DNA from: Marinibacterium anthonyi
GTDB lineage: Bacteria > Pseudomonadota > Alphaproteobacteria > Rhodobacterales > Rhodobacteraceae
Assembly: GCA_003217735.2 (NCBI GenBank)
Contig: CP031585.1
Span: 682,001 to 746,000 of the forward strand
DNA length: 64,000 nucleotides
Direction: 5' to 3'
Shown: piece by piece, positions 25,222 to 34,443 of the stretch
How positions within the stretch are numbered: position 1 is the first letter of the stretch
Layout: each line of letters starts with the position of its first letter
The notes under the pieces: generated by a model
Database searches by the model: none
Seen by the model: only the letters and a program-made list of their open reading frames with translations
What the model was told of the DNA's origin: nothing
Position numbers and translations under genes: made by a program

Positions 25222-26028
25222 ATGCGGATAGTGATCAAGGACGGCGCGCAGGAGGCGGCGGCGTATTGCGCGGCGCTTCTGACCGAGGCGATCCGGCTGC
25301 ATCCCGCGATCACCCTTGGCCTTGCCACCGGCGGCACGATGGAGCCGGTCTATGCCACGCTGCGATCCGAACACGCGGCCGGACGGCTGAGCTTTGCGGC
25401 GTGCCGGACCTTCAACCTGGACGAATATGTCGGCCTGCCGTCAAGCCACCCGCAAAGTTACCGGCACTACATGCAGACCCATCTTTTCGACCACATCGAC
25501 ATCCCGCCGGGGGCGACGTACCTGCCGGACGGCAACGCGGCGGACCCCAGGGCCGCGGCGCGGGATTACGACCGGCTGATCGCGCTGAAGGGGCCGATCG
25601 GGCTGCAGCTTCTGGGGCTGGGGACCAACGGGCACATCGGGTTCAACGAACCGTCAAGCTCGCTGACCTCGCGCAGCCGGGTCAAGACGCTGACGCGGGA
25701 TACCGTGCAGGCCAACAGCCGGTTCTTCGGCGAAACCGAAGCGCAGCCGTTGCTGGCGATCACCATGGGTATCGGCACGATCATGGATGCCCAGCGGATC
25801 GTGTTGCTGGCCACCGGCGCGACCAAGGCGCAGGCCGTCGCGGCCATGGTCGAAGGCCCGGTGTCGGCCCGGTGTCCGGCCAGCATGCTGCAGATGCATG
25901 CGGACGCGACGGTCATCGTCGATGCCGCCGCCGCGACGAATCTGGAAGACCGGGATTATTATGTCTGGGTCGAGGAACAGCGCGCGCGGATGGAAACGGA
26001 CGCACCCCACCCGCAGACCGGGGCCTGA
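25222..26028 (+). CDS. nagB: Glucosamine-6-phosphate deaminase
   Basis: 268 residues with all NagB landmarks: the phosphate-binding LATGGTMEPVY, FNLDEYVGL (catalytic Asp67), HPQSYRHYM, and LGTNGHIGFNEP (His138 and Glu143 of the active site). The position that is Asp141 in E. coli is Asn136 here, as in many other bacterial NagBs. It converts glucosamine-6-phosphate to fructose-6-phosphate and ammonia. GAGG precedes ATG 25222 by six bases. The nagA gene that would supply its substrate is 37 kb away in this window, heading a sugar ABC operon. Confidence 0.94.
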   Translation: MRIVIKDGAQEAAAYCAALLTEAIRLHPAITLGLATGGTMEPVYATLRSEHAAGRLSFAACRTFNLDEYVGLPSSHPQSYRHYMQTHLFDHIDIPPGATYLPDGNAADPRAAARDYDRLIALKGPIGLQLLGLGTNGHIGFNEPSSSLTSRSRVKTLTRDTVQANSRFFGETEAQPLLAITMGIGTIMDAQRIVLLATGATKAQAVAAMVEGPVSARCPASMLQMHADATVIVDAAAATNLEDRDYYVWVEEQRARMETDAPHPQTGA

Positions 26029-26030
26029 CC

Positions 26031-26067
26031 GGGCCCGGTGACGGATTGCATGGATGCCGCCGGGCCC
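26031..26067 (+). terminator. Hairpin downstream of nagB
   Basis: GGGCCCGG (26031-26038) pairs with CCGGGCCC (26060-26067) across a 21-base loop, immediately after the nagB stop. The following 110 bases to the end of the cyclase gene contain an open minus-strand frame (APKVNDVALVPLF) that I could not assign. Confidence 0.35.
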
Positions 26068-26179
26068 TGCAGCCAGGCTTCCAGGTGCGGCTTGCCAATG
26101 GCCGGCCCGAACTGCCAGCCGGCCAAACGGAACAGCGGGACCAGCGCGACATCGTTCACCTTCGGCGCGGCGATCCGGA

Positions 26180-27214
26180 TCAGGACGCCAGCGACGTGAC
26201 CGGGCGGCGTTCGGAAAGGGTCGCGATCGAAACCTCGCCGAACCCGCGCAAGGTCTCGGTGCGCTGTGGCGAGATCTCGAAGTAATCGATCAGCGATCCG
26301 ACGAGGGTCCCGCAGATGGTGATCTCCATCGGTTCGGATATGGATTGCAGCCGGGACGCCCGGTTCACCGCCGGCCCGAACACGTCATAGACGTATTTCT
26401 GGATCCCCACGACGGACCCGACGACAGGCCCCGACGCGATGCCGATCCGCGCCCGCCACCGGTGCTGGTGCGTGGCATTGCGCCGGTCGAGATAGCGCAT
26501 CATCTTGACCGCGCAGCGGGCCGCGGCAAGGGCATGGTCCGGGTTGGCATGGGGCAGGCCGGCGACGGCCATGTAGCAATCGCCGATGGTCTTGATCCGC
26601 TCGCAGCCAAAGCGTTCGGCGATCCGGTCGAAGGCGGTGAAGATGTCGTTCAGCTCGCCCACCGTCACGGTCGGATCGGCCGCCGCCGCCATTTCGGTAA
26701 AGCCCACGAAATCCAGCATCAGCACCGACACCGGTTCAAACAGACGCGGGGCGACGCAGCCGAAGGTGAGGTATTCCTCGTAGACCGACCTGGGCATGAT
26801 GTTCAGCAACAGCTTTTCCACCTGGGTCTTTTCGCGTTCCAGGTCGCGTGTGCGCCGGTCGACCATGGCGGCATAGCTGTCGATCATCGCCTCGGTCTCG
26901 CGCAGGCGGGACACGTTCTGCGCCTCGATGACCAGCAGGGGCCGGCCATCGTGATCGGCGACGCGGACCTGCAAGTCGATCACCAGCGTGCGGCGCTTGA
27001 CCTTGGTCTGCACTTCGAACGGCGCGCCGGGGGCAAGCCGCGCGCCATCAAGCCCCGCGACCGCCTCCGGCAGGCGCGCCCCGGCACAGGCGTCGGGAAA
27101 CCAGCCCAGGAAGGTGGGGTTGGCGAACAGAACGGCGTGATCCGCCGCATCGACCAGGCAGACGCCCACGCCGATGGATTTGATCAGCCGCGCGCTCAGA
27201 TCTTCGGGAAACAT
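26180..27214 (-). CDS. Class III adenylate cyclase with PAS-like input domain
   Basis: 344 residues. Residues about 10-105 look like a PAS domain (GVGVCLVDAADHAVLFANPT). A coiled-coil signalling helix (about 106-145) with the linker NIMPRSVYEEYL, typical of heme-regulated cyclases, precedes a class III catalytic domain. Metal ligands are Asp168 (MLDFVGFT) and Asp212 (TIGDCYM). The purine-selecting positions are Lys208 (ERIKTIG) and Asp277 (VYDVFG), the adenylate-cyclase pair, and the transition-state Asn284/Arg288 (NRASR) are present. So it should make cAMP. Start 27214 follows the hemoglobin stop by 10 bases; an upstream in-frame extension overlaps that gene. The NIMP-type linker and the hemoglobin partner suggest gas or redox control. 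Confidence 0.9.
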   Translation of the reverse strand: MFPEDLSARLIKSIGVGVCLVDAADHAVLFANPTFLGWFPDACAGARLPEAVAGLDGARLAPGAPFEVQTKVKRRTLVIDLQVRVADHDGRPLLVIEAQNVSRLRETEAMIDSYAAMVDRRTRDLEREKTQVEKLLLNIMPRSVYEEYLTFGCVAPRLFEPVSVLMLDFVGFTEMAAAADPTVTVGELNDIFTAFDRIAERFGCERIKTIGDCYMAVAGLPHANPDHALAAARCAVKMMRYLDRRNATHQHRWRARIGIASGPVVGSVVGIQKYVYDVFGPAVNRASRLQSISEPMEITICGTLVGSLIDYFEISPQRTETLRGFGEVSIATLSERRPVTSLAS

Positions 27215-27224
27215 GGCATGCACC

Positions 27225-27605
27225 TCATGAAACGATGATGGACCGCCGCGCCTCGATCGCGGCCATGACGATGTCACGGTCGTCGGGGGCAAACCCCGCG
27301 GCGTCGAGCGTTTCGGCCAGGATGCGCCCGACCTCGTCGAAATGCGCATGCGTCAGGCACAGGTGGGCATGCGCCCGGGCCAGACGGTCGTCGGAAAACT
27401 CGGCCGGACCGCCCAGCAGCATGGCAAAGAACTTTGTCTGGTGGTCGATCAGCCGCGCCATGTCCACGTCGTCGAAGAAATGCCCGATCACGTCGCTGTC
27501 CAGGACCGCGTCGTAGAACATCATGATGACCGACCGCAGCGCGCTGATGCCGCCGTACCTTGTGAAAAGCGATCCCTGCGGAAGGTGGGCTGCCGGGCTG
27601 GTCAT
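27225..27605 (-). CDS. Truncated hemoglobin (TrHb, group I-like)
   Basis: 126 residues with the 2-over-2 truncated globin pattern: LFTRYGGISALRSVI, then FYDAVLDSDVIGHFF with Tyr31 at the B10 distal position, HQTKFFAMLLGG, and THAHFDEVGRILAETL in which His88 is the likely proximal heme ligand. It binds oxygen, NO or CO. It lies 10 bases upstream of an adenylate cyclase on the same strand, so the two are co-transcribed. A signalling partnership is therefore more interesting than plain detoxification, though neither is proven. ATG 27605 (MTSPAAHL) is preferred over a longer in-frame start at 27671. Confidence 0.88.
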   Translation of the reverse strand: MTSPAAHLPQGSLFTRYGGISALRSVIMMFYDAVLDSDVIGHFFDDVDMARLIDHQTKFFAMLLGGPAEFSDDRLARAHAHLCLTHAHFDEVGRILAETLDAAGFAPDDRDIVMAAIEARRSIIVS

Positions 27606-27681
27606 GGCGTTCTCCGATCGGACACGAGGGGGCCCCGGCCGCGCGACGGGCGGCCGGGGCAGGGGGCACACACAGGGCGTT

Positions 27682-28521
27682 TCAGGCCCGGCGGATGACG
27701 ATCTCGGCGTATTCGGCCGGAACGATCATCTGCGTGGCGTCGCGCGACCGCGCGGCGGCCAGCGCCACCAGATCCACTTCCAGCGCGGCGGCGCCTGACG
27801 GCCCCACCGCTTCGAAGGCCTTTGCCATGGGTCCGTAGATCCGGCTCCAGCTTTCGACCCAGAAGGCGGGCGACCGGTAGCGGAACACGAAGGTGCGGCG
27901 GGTCAGGGTGATCTCGGCGGCGGTGTCGCCGAACAGTTCCTCGATCCGGGCCTCGGTGCCCCATTGCAGGGGCGACCGGACGCCGGCCGGGGGCGGGACA
28001 TGCTGGCCGATGGTGCGAAAGACCTCGCCGATAAAGCCCTCGGGCGTCCAGTTGACCAGCCCGATCCGCCCGCCAGACCGGCAGACCCGCGCCAGTTCCC
28101 CGGCGGCGGCCTCCTGGTCGGCGGTGAACATGACGCCGAAGGTGGACATGACGGCGTCGAAGGATCCGGCCTCGAACGGCAGGTCCTCGGCATCGGCTTC
28201 GCGGAAGGCCACGGTCAGGCGTTCCGCTTCGGCCCTTGCCATGCCGGCCTTCAGCCAGGCCGGGACGTAGTCGGTCGAGACCACGTTGCAGCCGCGCCGG
28301 GCGGCGGCCAGCGTGGCATTGCCGTTGCCGGCGGCGACGTCCAGCACCCTTGCGTCGGGGCGCAGGTCCATGGCTTCGGCCAGGCGTTCGCCCACGATCT
28401 GAAGCGACGTGCCGATGGCGGGGTAATCGCCGGTCGACCATGTGACCTGCTGTTTCGTCTTGACCGCGACCAGATCGGGGGCCCGGTCGGGCGCCTGCGC
28501 GGTGTCTGCTGCAATGTTCAT
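27682..28521 (-). CDS. Class I SAM-dependent methyltransferase
   Basis: 279 residues. SAM motifs are clear: VLDVAAGNGNATLAAARRG (motif I), ADAEDLPFEAGSFDAVMSTF (motif II/III) and ARVCRSGGRIGLVNWTPEGF. The shape resembles UbiE/COQ5 and related small-molecule methyltransferases, but the substrate cannot be read off. The start at 28521 follows from length and the conserved N-terminus; an in-frame extension upstream overlaps the promoter of the divergent regulator. It is 76 bases upstream of the hemoglobin gene on the same strand. Confidence 0.85.
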   Translation of the reverse strand: MNIAADTAQAPDRAPDLVAVKTKQQVTWSTGDYPAIGTSLQIVGERLAEAMDLRPDARVLDVAAGNGNATLAAARRGCNVVSTDYVPAWLKAGMARAEAERLTVAFREADAEDLPFEAGSFDAVMSTFGVMFTADQEAAAGELARVCRSGGRIGLVNWTPEGFIGEVFRTIGQHVPPPAGVRSPLQWGTEARIEELFGDTAAEITLTRRTFVFRYRSPAFWVESWSRIYGPMAKAFEAVGPSGAAALEVDLVALAAARSRDATQMIVPAEYAEIVIRRA

Positions 28522-28748
28522 TTGGGTCTCCAATGTCTTTTTACGGTAGTGACGCCGTTGTGCCGAAACGGGCGCCGCGTTGCTTGCAGAAGGGGTGCAG
28601 AGAAGGTGGAGATGCCTGCAGATCCGGTGGATTATGGCCAAGATCGCCGCTTGCGCGGGATTGCCCCGGTGGCGATGCCCCCGGGACGCGCATGCAGATT
28701 GGAGAAATGGCCGTTTCAGCGTATGGTGTCCGGCAGGCAGGGATCCCG

Positions 28749-30320
28749 ATGACCTACGTGTTCGCCGATTTCGAACTGGACGCCGACCGCGCGGAGCTGC
28801 GGCGGAGCGGTCAGGTCGTGCGGATCGAACCGCAGGTGTTCGACCTGATCCGGCTGCTGGTGTCGGCGCGCGACCGGGTGGTCACCCGCGACGAGATCTT
28901 CGAACAGATCTGGGGCAACCGGATCGTGTCCGACGCCGCCCTGTCCAGCCGGATCCGCGATGCCCGCAAGGCGCTGGGCGACGATGGCAGCACCCAGCGG
29001 TTCATCCGCACGGTCCAGCGCCGTGGCGTCCGTTTCGTCGGCGAGGCGCAGGAACGGCCCCCGGCGGCTGCGACCGCCCCCGCCGATCCCCCGCCACCGG
29101 TCAGCCCGGACGCGCATCCGTTCGACCGGCCCGCCGTTGCCGTCCTGCCGTTTCGGGATCTTTCGGACGGCACAAGGTCCGACGCGCTGGCATGCGGCCT
29201 GACCGACGAGCTGGTCGCGGCGTTGTCGGCCTGGCGGTATTTCCCGGTGATCGCGCGCAACTCGGCCCAGAAGTTCGCCGAAGCGGGCCTTGGCGCCCGC
29301 GACCTGGGCCAGGCGCTGAACGCGCGCTACCTGGTCGACGGCAGATTTCGCAGCGTCGGCACACGCGTGAAGGTCCAGGTCAGCCTGACCGACGCCGAAG
29401 CGGGATGCCAGATCTGGAGCCACCGGATCCTGTGCGACAGGGGCGACCTGATCGACATGGAAGAAGACATCGCGGCCCGGATCGCCACGGTCATCGCCCC
29501 CGAACTGGAAGGCGCCGAGGCGCGGCGCGTCCTGCGCAAGGGCCCCGACGACATGACGGCGTGGGAATTGTGCATGCGCGCCGCCTGGCTGGTGGGCCAG
29601 CGTGATCACGCCGGCCTGATCGAGGCCGAGACGCTGGCCGCCCGCGCCGCCGAACGCAGCCCCGACTGGTCCGTGCCCCTGTGCCTTGTGGCGGTGGCGC
29701 GGTTCCAGCAGGCGATGGGCGGGTTTTCGGCGTCCGACAGTTCCACCGCCTTCACATCCACGCTGGAGGCGGCGCGCCAGGCGCTGACCATAGATCGCGG
29801 CGCCTGGATCGCCCATGCGCTGTCGGCGGTGGGCGAGCTTTGGACCAACCGCAATCACGACCTGGCGCTGCTGCATGTGGAACGCGCCATCGAACTGAAC
29901 CCGAGTGCGGCGATGAACTATCATTTCGGCGGCTGCATCACCGGGTTCTCGGGCGAACCCGCCAAGGCGCGGAGCTACCAGGAACGGCTGTTCCGGGTCG
30001 ATCCGGTCTATGCCTACCGCGCGGTGATCGAGGCGGACCTGGGCCTGTGGCACATGCTTGACGCCGAGTTCGACAAGGCCGACAGCCGCCTGGACCGCGC
30101 CCTGTCGTGTGATCCGACCTATGGGCGCGCCCTGCAGCGGCGGATCGCGCTGTCGGGGCTGATGGGCGACCGCGACGCCGCGCGCGCCGCGGCGGCGCAG
30201 CTGATGGCGCAGGGCATGCAGTTCACCCCCGAGGTCATCGCCACGTCCTATCCGTTCCGCGTGGCCGATCATCGCGAGATGTTCCTGGACGGTCTGCGCC
30301 GGTCGGGCGTCAATCTGTGA
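28749..30320 (+). CDS. CadC-like regulator: winged helix, TolB-N-like and TPR domains
   Basis: 523 residues. The N-terminal ~95 residues form an OmpR-type winged helix (TYVFADFELDADRAELRRSG and RIEPQVFDLIRLL, ending RFIRTVQRRGVRFVG). A Pro-rich linker follows, then PAVAVLPFRDLSDGTRSD and GLTDELVAALSAW, the domain common in CadC-like and adenylate-cyclase-associated proteins. The remainder is TPR-type helices. No transmembrane segment is evident, so unlike CadC it is soluble. The trigger is unknown. It is divergent from the methyltransferase and may regulate it. ATG 28749 fits the family start; in-frame ATGs at 28692 and 28707 are alternatives. Confidence 0.85.
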   Translation: MTYVFADFELDADRAELRRSGQVVRIEPQVFDLIRLLVSARDRVVTRDEIFEQIWGNRIVSDAALSSRIRDARKALGDDGSTQRFIRTVQRRGVRFVGEAQERPPAAATAPADPPPPVSPDAHPFDRPAVAVLPFRDLSDGTRSDALACGLTDELVAALSAWRYFPVIARNSAQKFAEAGLGARDLGQALNARYLVDGRFRSVGTRVKVQVSLTDAEAGCQIWSHRILCDRGDLIDMEEDIAARIATVIAPELEGAEARRVLRKGPDDMTAWELCMRAAWLVGQRDHAGLIEAETLAARAAERSPDWSVPLCLVAVARFQQAMGGFSASDSSTAFTSTLEAARQALTIDRGAWIAHALSAVGELWTNRNHDLALLHVERAIELNPSAAMNYHFGGCITGFSGEPAKARSYQERLFRVDPVYAYRAVIEADLGLWHMLDAEFDKADSRLDRALSCDPTYGRALQRRIALSGLMGDRDAARAAAAQLMAQGMQFTPEVIATSYPFRVADHREMFLDGLRRSGVNL

Positions 30321-30928
30321 CATGGGCGGATGCCGACCGGCACGCGCTTTGGACATGACCGGCCACGCGACGCGATCGGATGCAGCGGGACGGGACATCC
30401 CGGAGAGGCCGTCCGGGCCGTCCGGTTGACAGCCATCGCCGCACAGTCCCAAAGGGACACCAGCGCCGGGCGCCGCTGGCGGCAGCCCTGATCGCGTTCC
30501 TGGCCGTCTGGTCGCCTGGCCACCTGGCAATTGTTCGACGAACGTCAGGCGCAGCCGGCGCGGGAGTCCCGTCCGTGAACGACGCAACCCGTTGGGCGCG
30601 CGCCCGATCCCCGGGACCGGTCAGCGCCGGAAATACGCCCTGCGATCCCTTCGGACGGTTGGATTTGCCAAACCTTGCTGCCCGTTGAACACACTTTGCC
30701 CGGCCGTGGCGCTGTCCGGCGGTCTGTTGGGGCGTGATACTCGATCTCTCGAAAACGGGGTGCTAGGGTCCCACGATCTGCCGGCCTGCGGCGCGAATGT
30801 GGGCCAAGTCACCGGCGGCAAACGCATTTCGAACCTTCTGGGGGACAAGAGTGAAAGACATCTTCGCAGCCTGGCATTCCCTGCCTGCGATCCGTACCCG
30901 CCGCGGTCCGGCACGCGACAAAGCCACC
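30321..30928. other. Gene-free stretch upstream of the MscS gene
   Basis: About 600 bases with no recognised gene on either strand. The last ~80 bases contain GGGGA at 30841 followed by GTG at 30851, in frame with the channel gene, which is an alternative start. The remainder looks like ordinary non-coding sequence. Confidence 0.4.
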
Positions 30929-32902
30929 ATGACCCGGTTTCCGATCCCGACACTGTCCCTCAAGCTGGTCCCGATTTTGGCCCTGACCGCCCTGCTTCTG
31001 GCCGGCATGGTCGGCCCGGCACTGGCACAGGCGACCGACAGCACCTCCGCCCCGGCCCCATCCCCGGCGGCCAACGCCAACCCGGCGTCCGATCCCGCTA
31101 CGACCACGACAACGAACCTGATCCGCACGATGATGCAGGCGGTCGGCGAAAGCCGCGAGATGAAGGCGGAATACGACCGCATCGTCAACAACCCCATCGC
31201 GCCCCCCGACACCCGTAGCCCGCGCGCCACGCTGGGCAGCTTCCTTCTGATCATGCAGGAGGCCAACCGCCTCTGGCTGGACACGCGCGACAGCTACCTG
31301 CAGACAAGCAAACTCAAGCTCACTCCCGAAGAGATGGAGAACGTGGCCGAGGTGAAGGCGCTGATCGAGAAGGCGTCGCAGACGATGGACCTGTCGGGCA
31401 TTCCGGCGGCGACCCGGCACCGGACCAGCATCGAACTGGTGCTGCAGCTGCAGGAGATCTTTGACCGCATCTTCCTGCCCGAGCTGACCGACATTCCCGG
31501 CGTCGATGCCGGGGGCGTGCAGGTGGATGGCGGCACGCTGCGCGACAAGTGGATCATCCCCGGCACCGGCCTGACCATCGCGCGCATGGCCGATGGCCCC
31601 CGGCAGGGCGAATTCCTGTTCACCGCCGCCTCCGTCGATCGCATCCCCGAGGATTACTTCACGATCGAAACCCTGCCGATGACCTCGGACAAGGGCGAAG
31701 ATTTCTATGCGTATTACATCTACACCCCGGGCAACCTGATCCCGCCGCAATGGTACGAATACATCATGGACGGACCCGAATGGCTGAAGCTGCATTTCGG
31801 CGGACAGACGGTCTGGCAGTGGATGGGGATGGCGCTGACCATCGCCGTGCTGCTGCTGTGCTGCATCGCCTATATCCGGTGGAATTCGTTCCGCCCGGTG
31901 CCTTTGAACCTGGCCCGCCGGCAGATGCGCAGCATCCTCCACCCGGTGCTTCTGCTGCTGGCGGTGTGGCTGGCGGTCTATGTCTGCAACGAACAGATCA
32001 ACATCACCGGTTCGCTGCTGCTGTATCTCAGCACCCTCAGCGGCGTGGTCTTCTGGGTCACCTCGGCCTGGCTGACCTACCAGGTGCTGCAGCTGATCTA
32101 TATCTGGGCGGTGCACAACCCGTCGCTGAACAAGACCAGCCTTGATGCCAGCCTTCTGCGCACCGGGTTCAAGGTGCTGTCGCTGGCGATATCGATCATC
32201 GTGCTGGGGTATGGGGCCACGCAGATCGGCATTCCGATCTATGGTGTCGTCGCCGGTCTTGGTGTCGGTGGTCTGGCCATCGCGCTGGCTGCCCAGCCGA
32301 CGCTGGAAAACTTCATCGGCGGTCTGATCCTTTATGCCGACGGCATCGTGCGGGTGGGCGAATTCTGTGAATTCGACGACCTTGCCGGCACGGTCGAGGA
32401 AATCGGCATCCGGTCCACCCGGATCCGGGCGCTGGACCGCACGCTGATCACCGTGGCCAACGGCGACCTGTCCAAGCGCAAGATCGTCAACTATTCCAAG
32501 CGCGACGTCTTCCTGTTCCGTCACAAGATCGGCCTGCGCTACGAAACACCGTCCGACGTGCTCAAGGCGGTGTCGTCGCAGGTGCACGATTACATGGTCG
32601 CCCATGACCGCGTGTCCGAAGACCCGCTGCGCGTTCGGCTGGTGGAATACGGCGACTACGCGATCCTGATCGACGTCTATGCCAATATCCGGGCGTCCAC
32701 GATGGACGAATTCCTCATGCTGCAGGAAGACCTGCTGTACGAGATCCGCGCCCTGGTCGAAGCCAACGGCGCCGAATTCGCCTTCCCGTCGTCGACCGTC
32801 TACCTGGCCCGCGACGGAGACGGCGCCGAGCCCGAGACCCTGTCGCCGCCCGAAGTCGCCACCGGCGCGAACGGCAACCGGCGCTGGACGGCCACGGCCT
32901 GA
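30929..32902 (+). CDS. MscS-family mechanosensitive channel protein
   Basis: 657 residues from ATG 30929, with a clean signal peptide (LVPILALTALLLAGMVGPALAQ, broken here as the h-region plus ALAQ). A periplasmic region of about 270 residues precedes four to five membrane helices. The MscS pore helix and cytoplasmic beta domain are visible: YGVVAGLGVGGLAIALAAQP, then NFIGGLILYADGIVRVGEF and GTVEEIGIRSTRIRALD. MscS homologues relieve turgor on osmotic down-shift. GTG at 30851 has a good Shine-Dalgarno (GGGGA) and would add 26 residues, so the start is uncertain. No obvious operon partner. Confidence 0.9.
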   Translation: MTRFPIPTLSLKLVPILALTALLLAGMVGPALAQATDSTSAPAPSPAANANPASDPATTTTTNLIRTMMQAVGESREMKAEYDRIVNNPIAPPDTRSPRATLGSFLLIMQEANRLWLDTRDSYLQTSKLKLTPEEMENVAEVKALIEKASQTMDLSGIPAATRHRTSIELVLQLQEIFDRIFLPELTDIPGVDAGGVQVDGGTLRDKWIIPGTGLTIARMADGPRQGEFLFTAASVDRIPEDYFTIETLPMTSDKGEDFYAYYIYTPGNLIPPQWYEYIMDGPEWLKLHFGGQTVWQWMGMALTIAVLLLCCIAYIRWNSFRPVPLNLARRQMRSILHPVLLLLAVWLAVYVCNEQINITGSLLLYLSTLSGVVFWVTSAWLTYQVLQLIYIWAVHNPSLNKTSLDASLLRTGFKVLSLAISIIVLGYGATQIGIPIYGVVAGLGVGGLAIALAAQPTLENFIGGLILYADGIVRVGEFCEFDDLAGTVEEIGIRSTRIRALDRTLITVANGDLSKRKIVNYSKRDVFLFRHKIGLRYETPSDVLKAVSSQVHDYMVAHDRVSEDPLRVRLVEYGDYAILIDVYANIRASTMDEFLMLQEDLLYEIRALVEANGAEFAFPSSTVYLARDGDGAEPETLSPPEVATGANGNRRWTATA

Positions 32903-32926
32903 CCCCGCGCAGACCCCGATGACCGG

Positions 32927-32947
32927 CCGGGGCATCCCATGCCCCGG
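32927..32947 (+). terminator. Hairpin after the MscS gene
   Basis: CCGGGGCAT-ccc-ATGCCCCGG is a perfect 9-bp stem with a 3-base loop, 24 bases after the MscS stop. It lacks a T-run but is well placed to end the transcript before the monooxygenase gene. Confidence 0.5.
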
Positions 32948-33064
32948 TCGTCCCCGAGCCGTGCATAGGCATAGCCTAAGCGTCAGCCACGAAATCCATT
33001 GTTTACAAACCGCAAGGCCCGGGGCCACACCATGGGGCGCAACAATAACGGCAACGAAAGTCCC

Positions 33065-34396
33065 ATGGCGAAGAAGCAGATTGCCCTGAGCTGCCTGTTC
33101 CAGGCAAACGGATACCACAAGGGCGCCTGGCGCACCCCCGAGGCCGAGCCGGGCGCCGATACCGATATCAACCACTACATCCGCTACGCGAAACGGCTGG
33201 AAGAGGGCCTGTTCGACCTGTTCTTCATTGCCGATACCCCGGCCACCCGGACCGAAAACCTGGACATCTGGACGAAATCGCCGATCTACTCCAACGGGCT
33301 GGAACCGATCACGCTGCTGACCGCGCTGGCGCTGAACACGAAACACATCGGCTTGGGCGGCACCGTCTCGACCAGCTTCTTCGAGCCGTTCAACATCGCC
33401 CGCCAGTTCGCGTCGCTCGATCATATCTCGAAGGGGCGGGTGGCCTGGAACGTGGTGACCTCGGCCAACGACTACGCCGCGCGCAACTTCGGGCTGGACC
33501 GCCTGCCGCCTCATGGCGAACGCTACGAGAAGGCGCGCGAATGCGTCGAACTGGTCAAGGCCTACTGGGACACCTGGGAAGACGACGCCTTCGTCTATGA
33601 CAAGGCTGCCGCGATGCAGTTCGACCCGGCGAAGTTCCACGCGGTCGACCACCAGGGCAAGTTCTTCAAGGTGCACGGCGGCATGAACGTGGCCCGTTCG
33701 CCCCAGGGCCATCCCGTCATCATCCAGGCCGGCGCGTCGTCCCAGGGCAAGGACCTGGCCGCCCAGCACGCCGAAGTGGTCTTTGGCACCGGATCGGGCA
33801 TGGACGCGGCGAAGGCCTTTTATGACGACCTGAAAGGGCGGATGGCCAAGTTCGGGCGGCCCACCGATCAGCTGCACGTCCTGTCCGGCTTCGACGCCGT
33901 CATCGGCGAGACCGAGGCCGAGGCCGAGGAGAAGTTCCAGTACCTGCAGTCGCTGGTGCCGGTGGAACTGTCGGTGATGTACCTGTCCATGGACCTGGAA
34001 GCGAAACTGTTGGACCTGCCGCTGGACGAACCGGTGCCCGAAGACCGCATTCCCGCCGCGTCGAACCACCACACCGTCTACTTCAACCAGATCGGCGCCC
34101 TGATCCGCGAAGGCCGCACCCTGCGCGACATCGCCACCACCTATCGGCGCGGCAACCGGGTCATGCGCGGCACGGCGGAACAGGTGGCCGATTTCATGCA
34201 GACCTGGGTCGAAGCCGGCTGCGGCGACGGCTTCATGCTGCCGCTGGGCTATTACCCCGGCAACCTGGACGATTTCATCGACAAGGTCATCCCGATCCTG
34301 CAGGAGCGTGGCCTTTACAAGACCGAATACACCGGCACCACGCTGCGCGAGAACCTGGGCCTGACCCGCCCGGCGAACACCAACCTGGCCGGCTGA
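33065..34396 (+). CDS. FMN-dependent monooxygenase (LLM class, NtaA/SnaA/DszA-like)
   Basis: 443 residues matching luciferase-like flavin monooxygenases of the NtaA/SnaA/SoxA-DszA branch: LFDLFFIADTPATR, LEPITLLTALALNTKHIGLG, DHISKGRVAWNVVTS, NFGLDRLPPHGERY, and GHPVIIQAGASSQGKDLAA. These enzymes use reduced FMN from a partner reductase to oxidise small substrates such as chelators or sulfur heterocycles. The substrate is not predictable. It converges on the peptide locus and is not in its operon, although an oxidative peptide/amine role would fit. ATG 33065 matches the family start; an ATG at 33032 is an alternative. No flavin reductase is nearby. Confidence 0.9.
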   Translation: MAKKQIALSCLFQANGYHKGAWRTPEAEPGADTDINHYIRYAKRLEEGLFDLFFIADTPATRTENLDIWTKSPIYSNGLEPITLLTALALNTKHIGLGGTVSTSFFEPFNIARQFASLDHISKGRVAWNVVTSANDYAARNFGLDRLPPHGERYEKARECVELVKAYWDTWEDDAFVYDKAAAMQFDPAKFHAVDHQGKFFKVHGGMNVARSPQGHPVIIQAGASSQGKDLAAQHAEVVFGTGSGMDAAKAFYDDLKGRMAKFGRPTDQLHVLSGFDAVIGETEAEAEEKFQYLQSLVPVELSVMYLSMDLEAKLLDLPLDEPVPEDRIPAASNHHTVYFNQIGALIREGRTLRDIATTYRRGNRVMRGTAEQVADFMQTWVEAGCGDGFMLPLGYYPGNLDDFIDKVIPILQERGLYKTEYTGTTLRENLGLTRPANTNLAG

Positions 34397-34443
34397 TCCC
34401 GCCGCAGGCGCGGCGCATGTTTCGCGCCGCGCCCCGGGGCGTT

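Noticed and set aside
25959-26159. A minus-strand frame after nagB with a plausible-looking stretch (NDVALVPLFRLAGW)
   Set aside because: It overlaps the nagB 3' end and an inverted repeat, and has no supported family or start. It could be a tail of a lost gene but is too short to claim.
30809-34072. A long minus-strand frame of over 1000 codons
   Set aside because: It lies opposite the MscS and monooxygenase genes and shows only compositional bias without any family motif.
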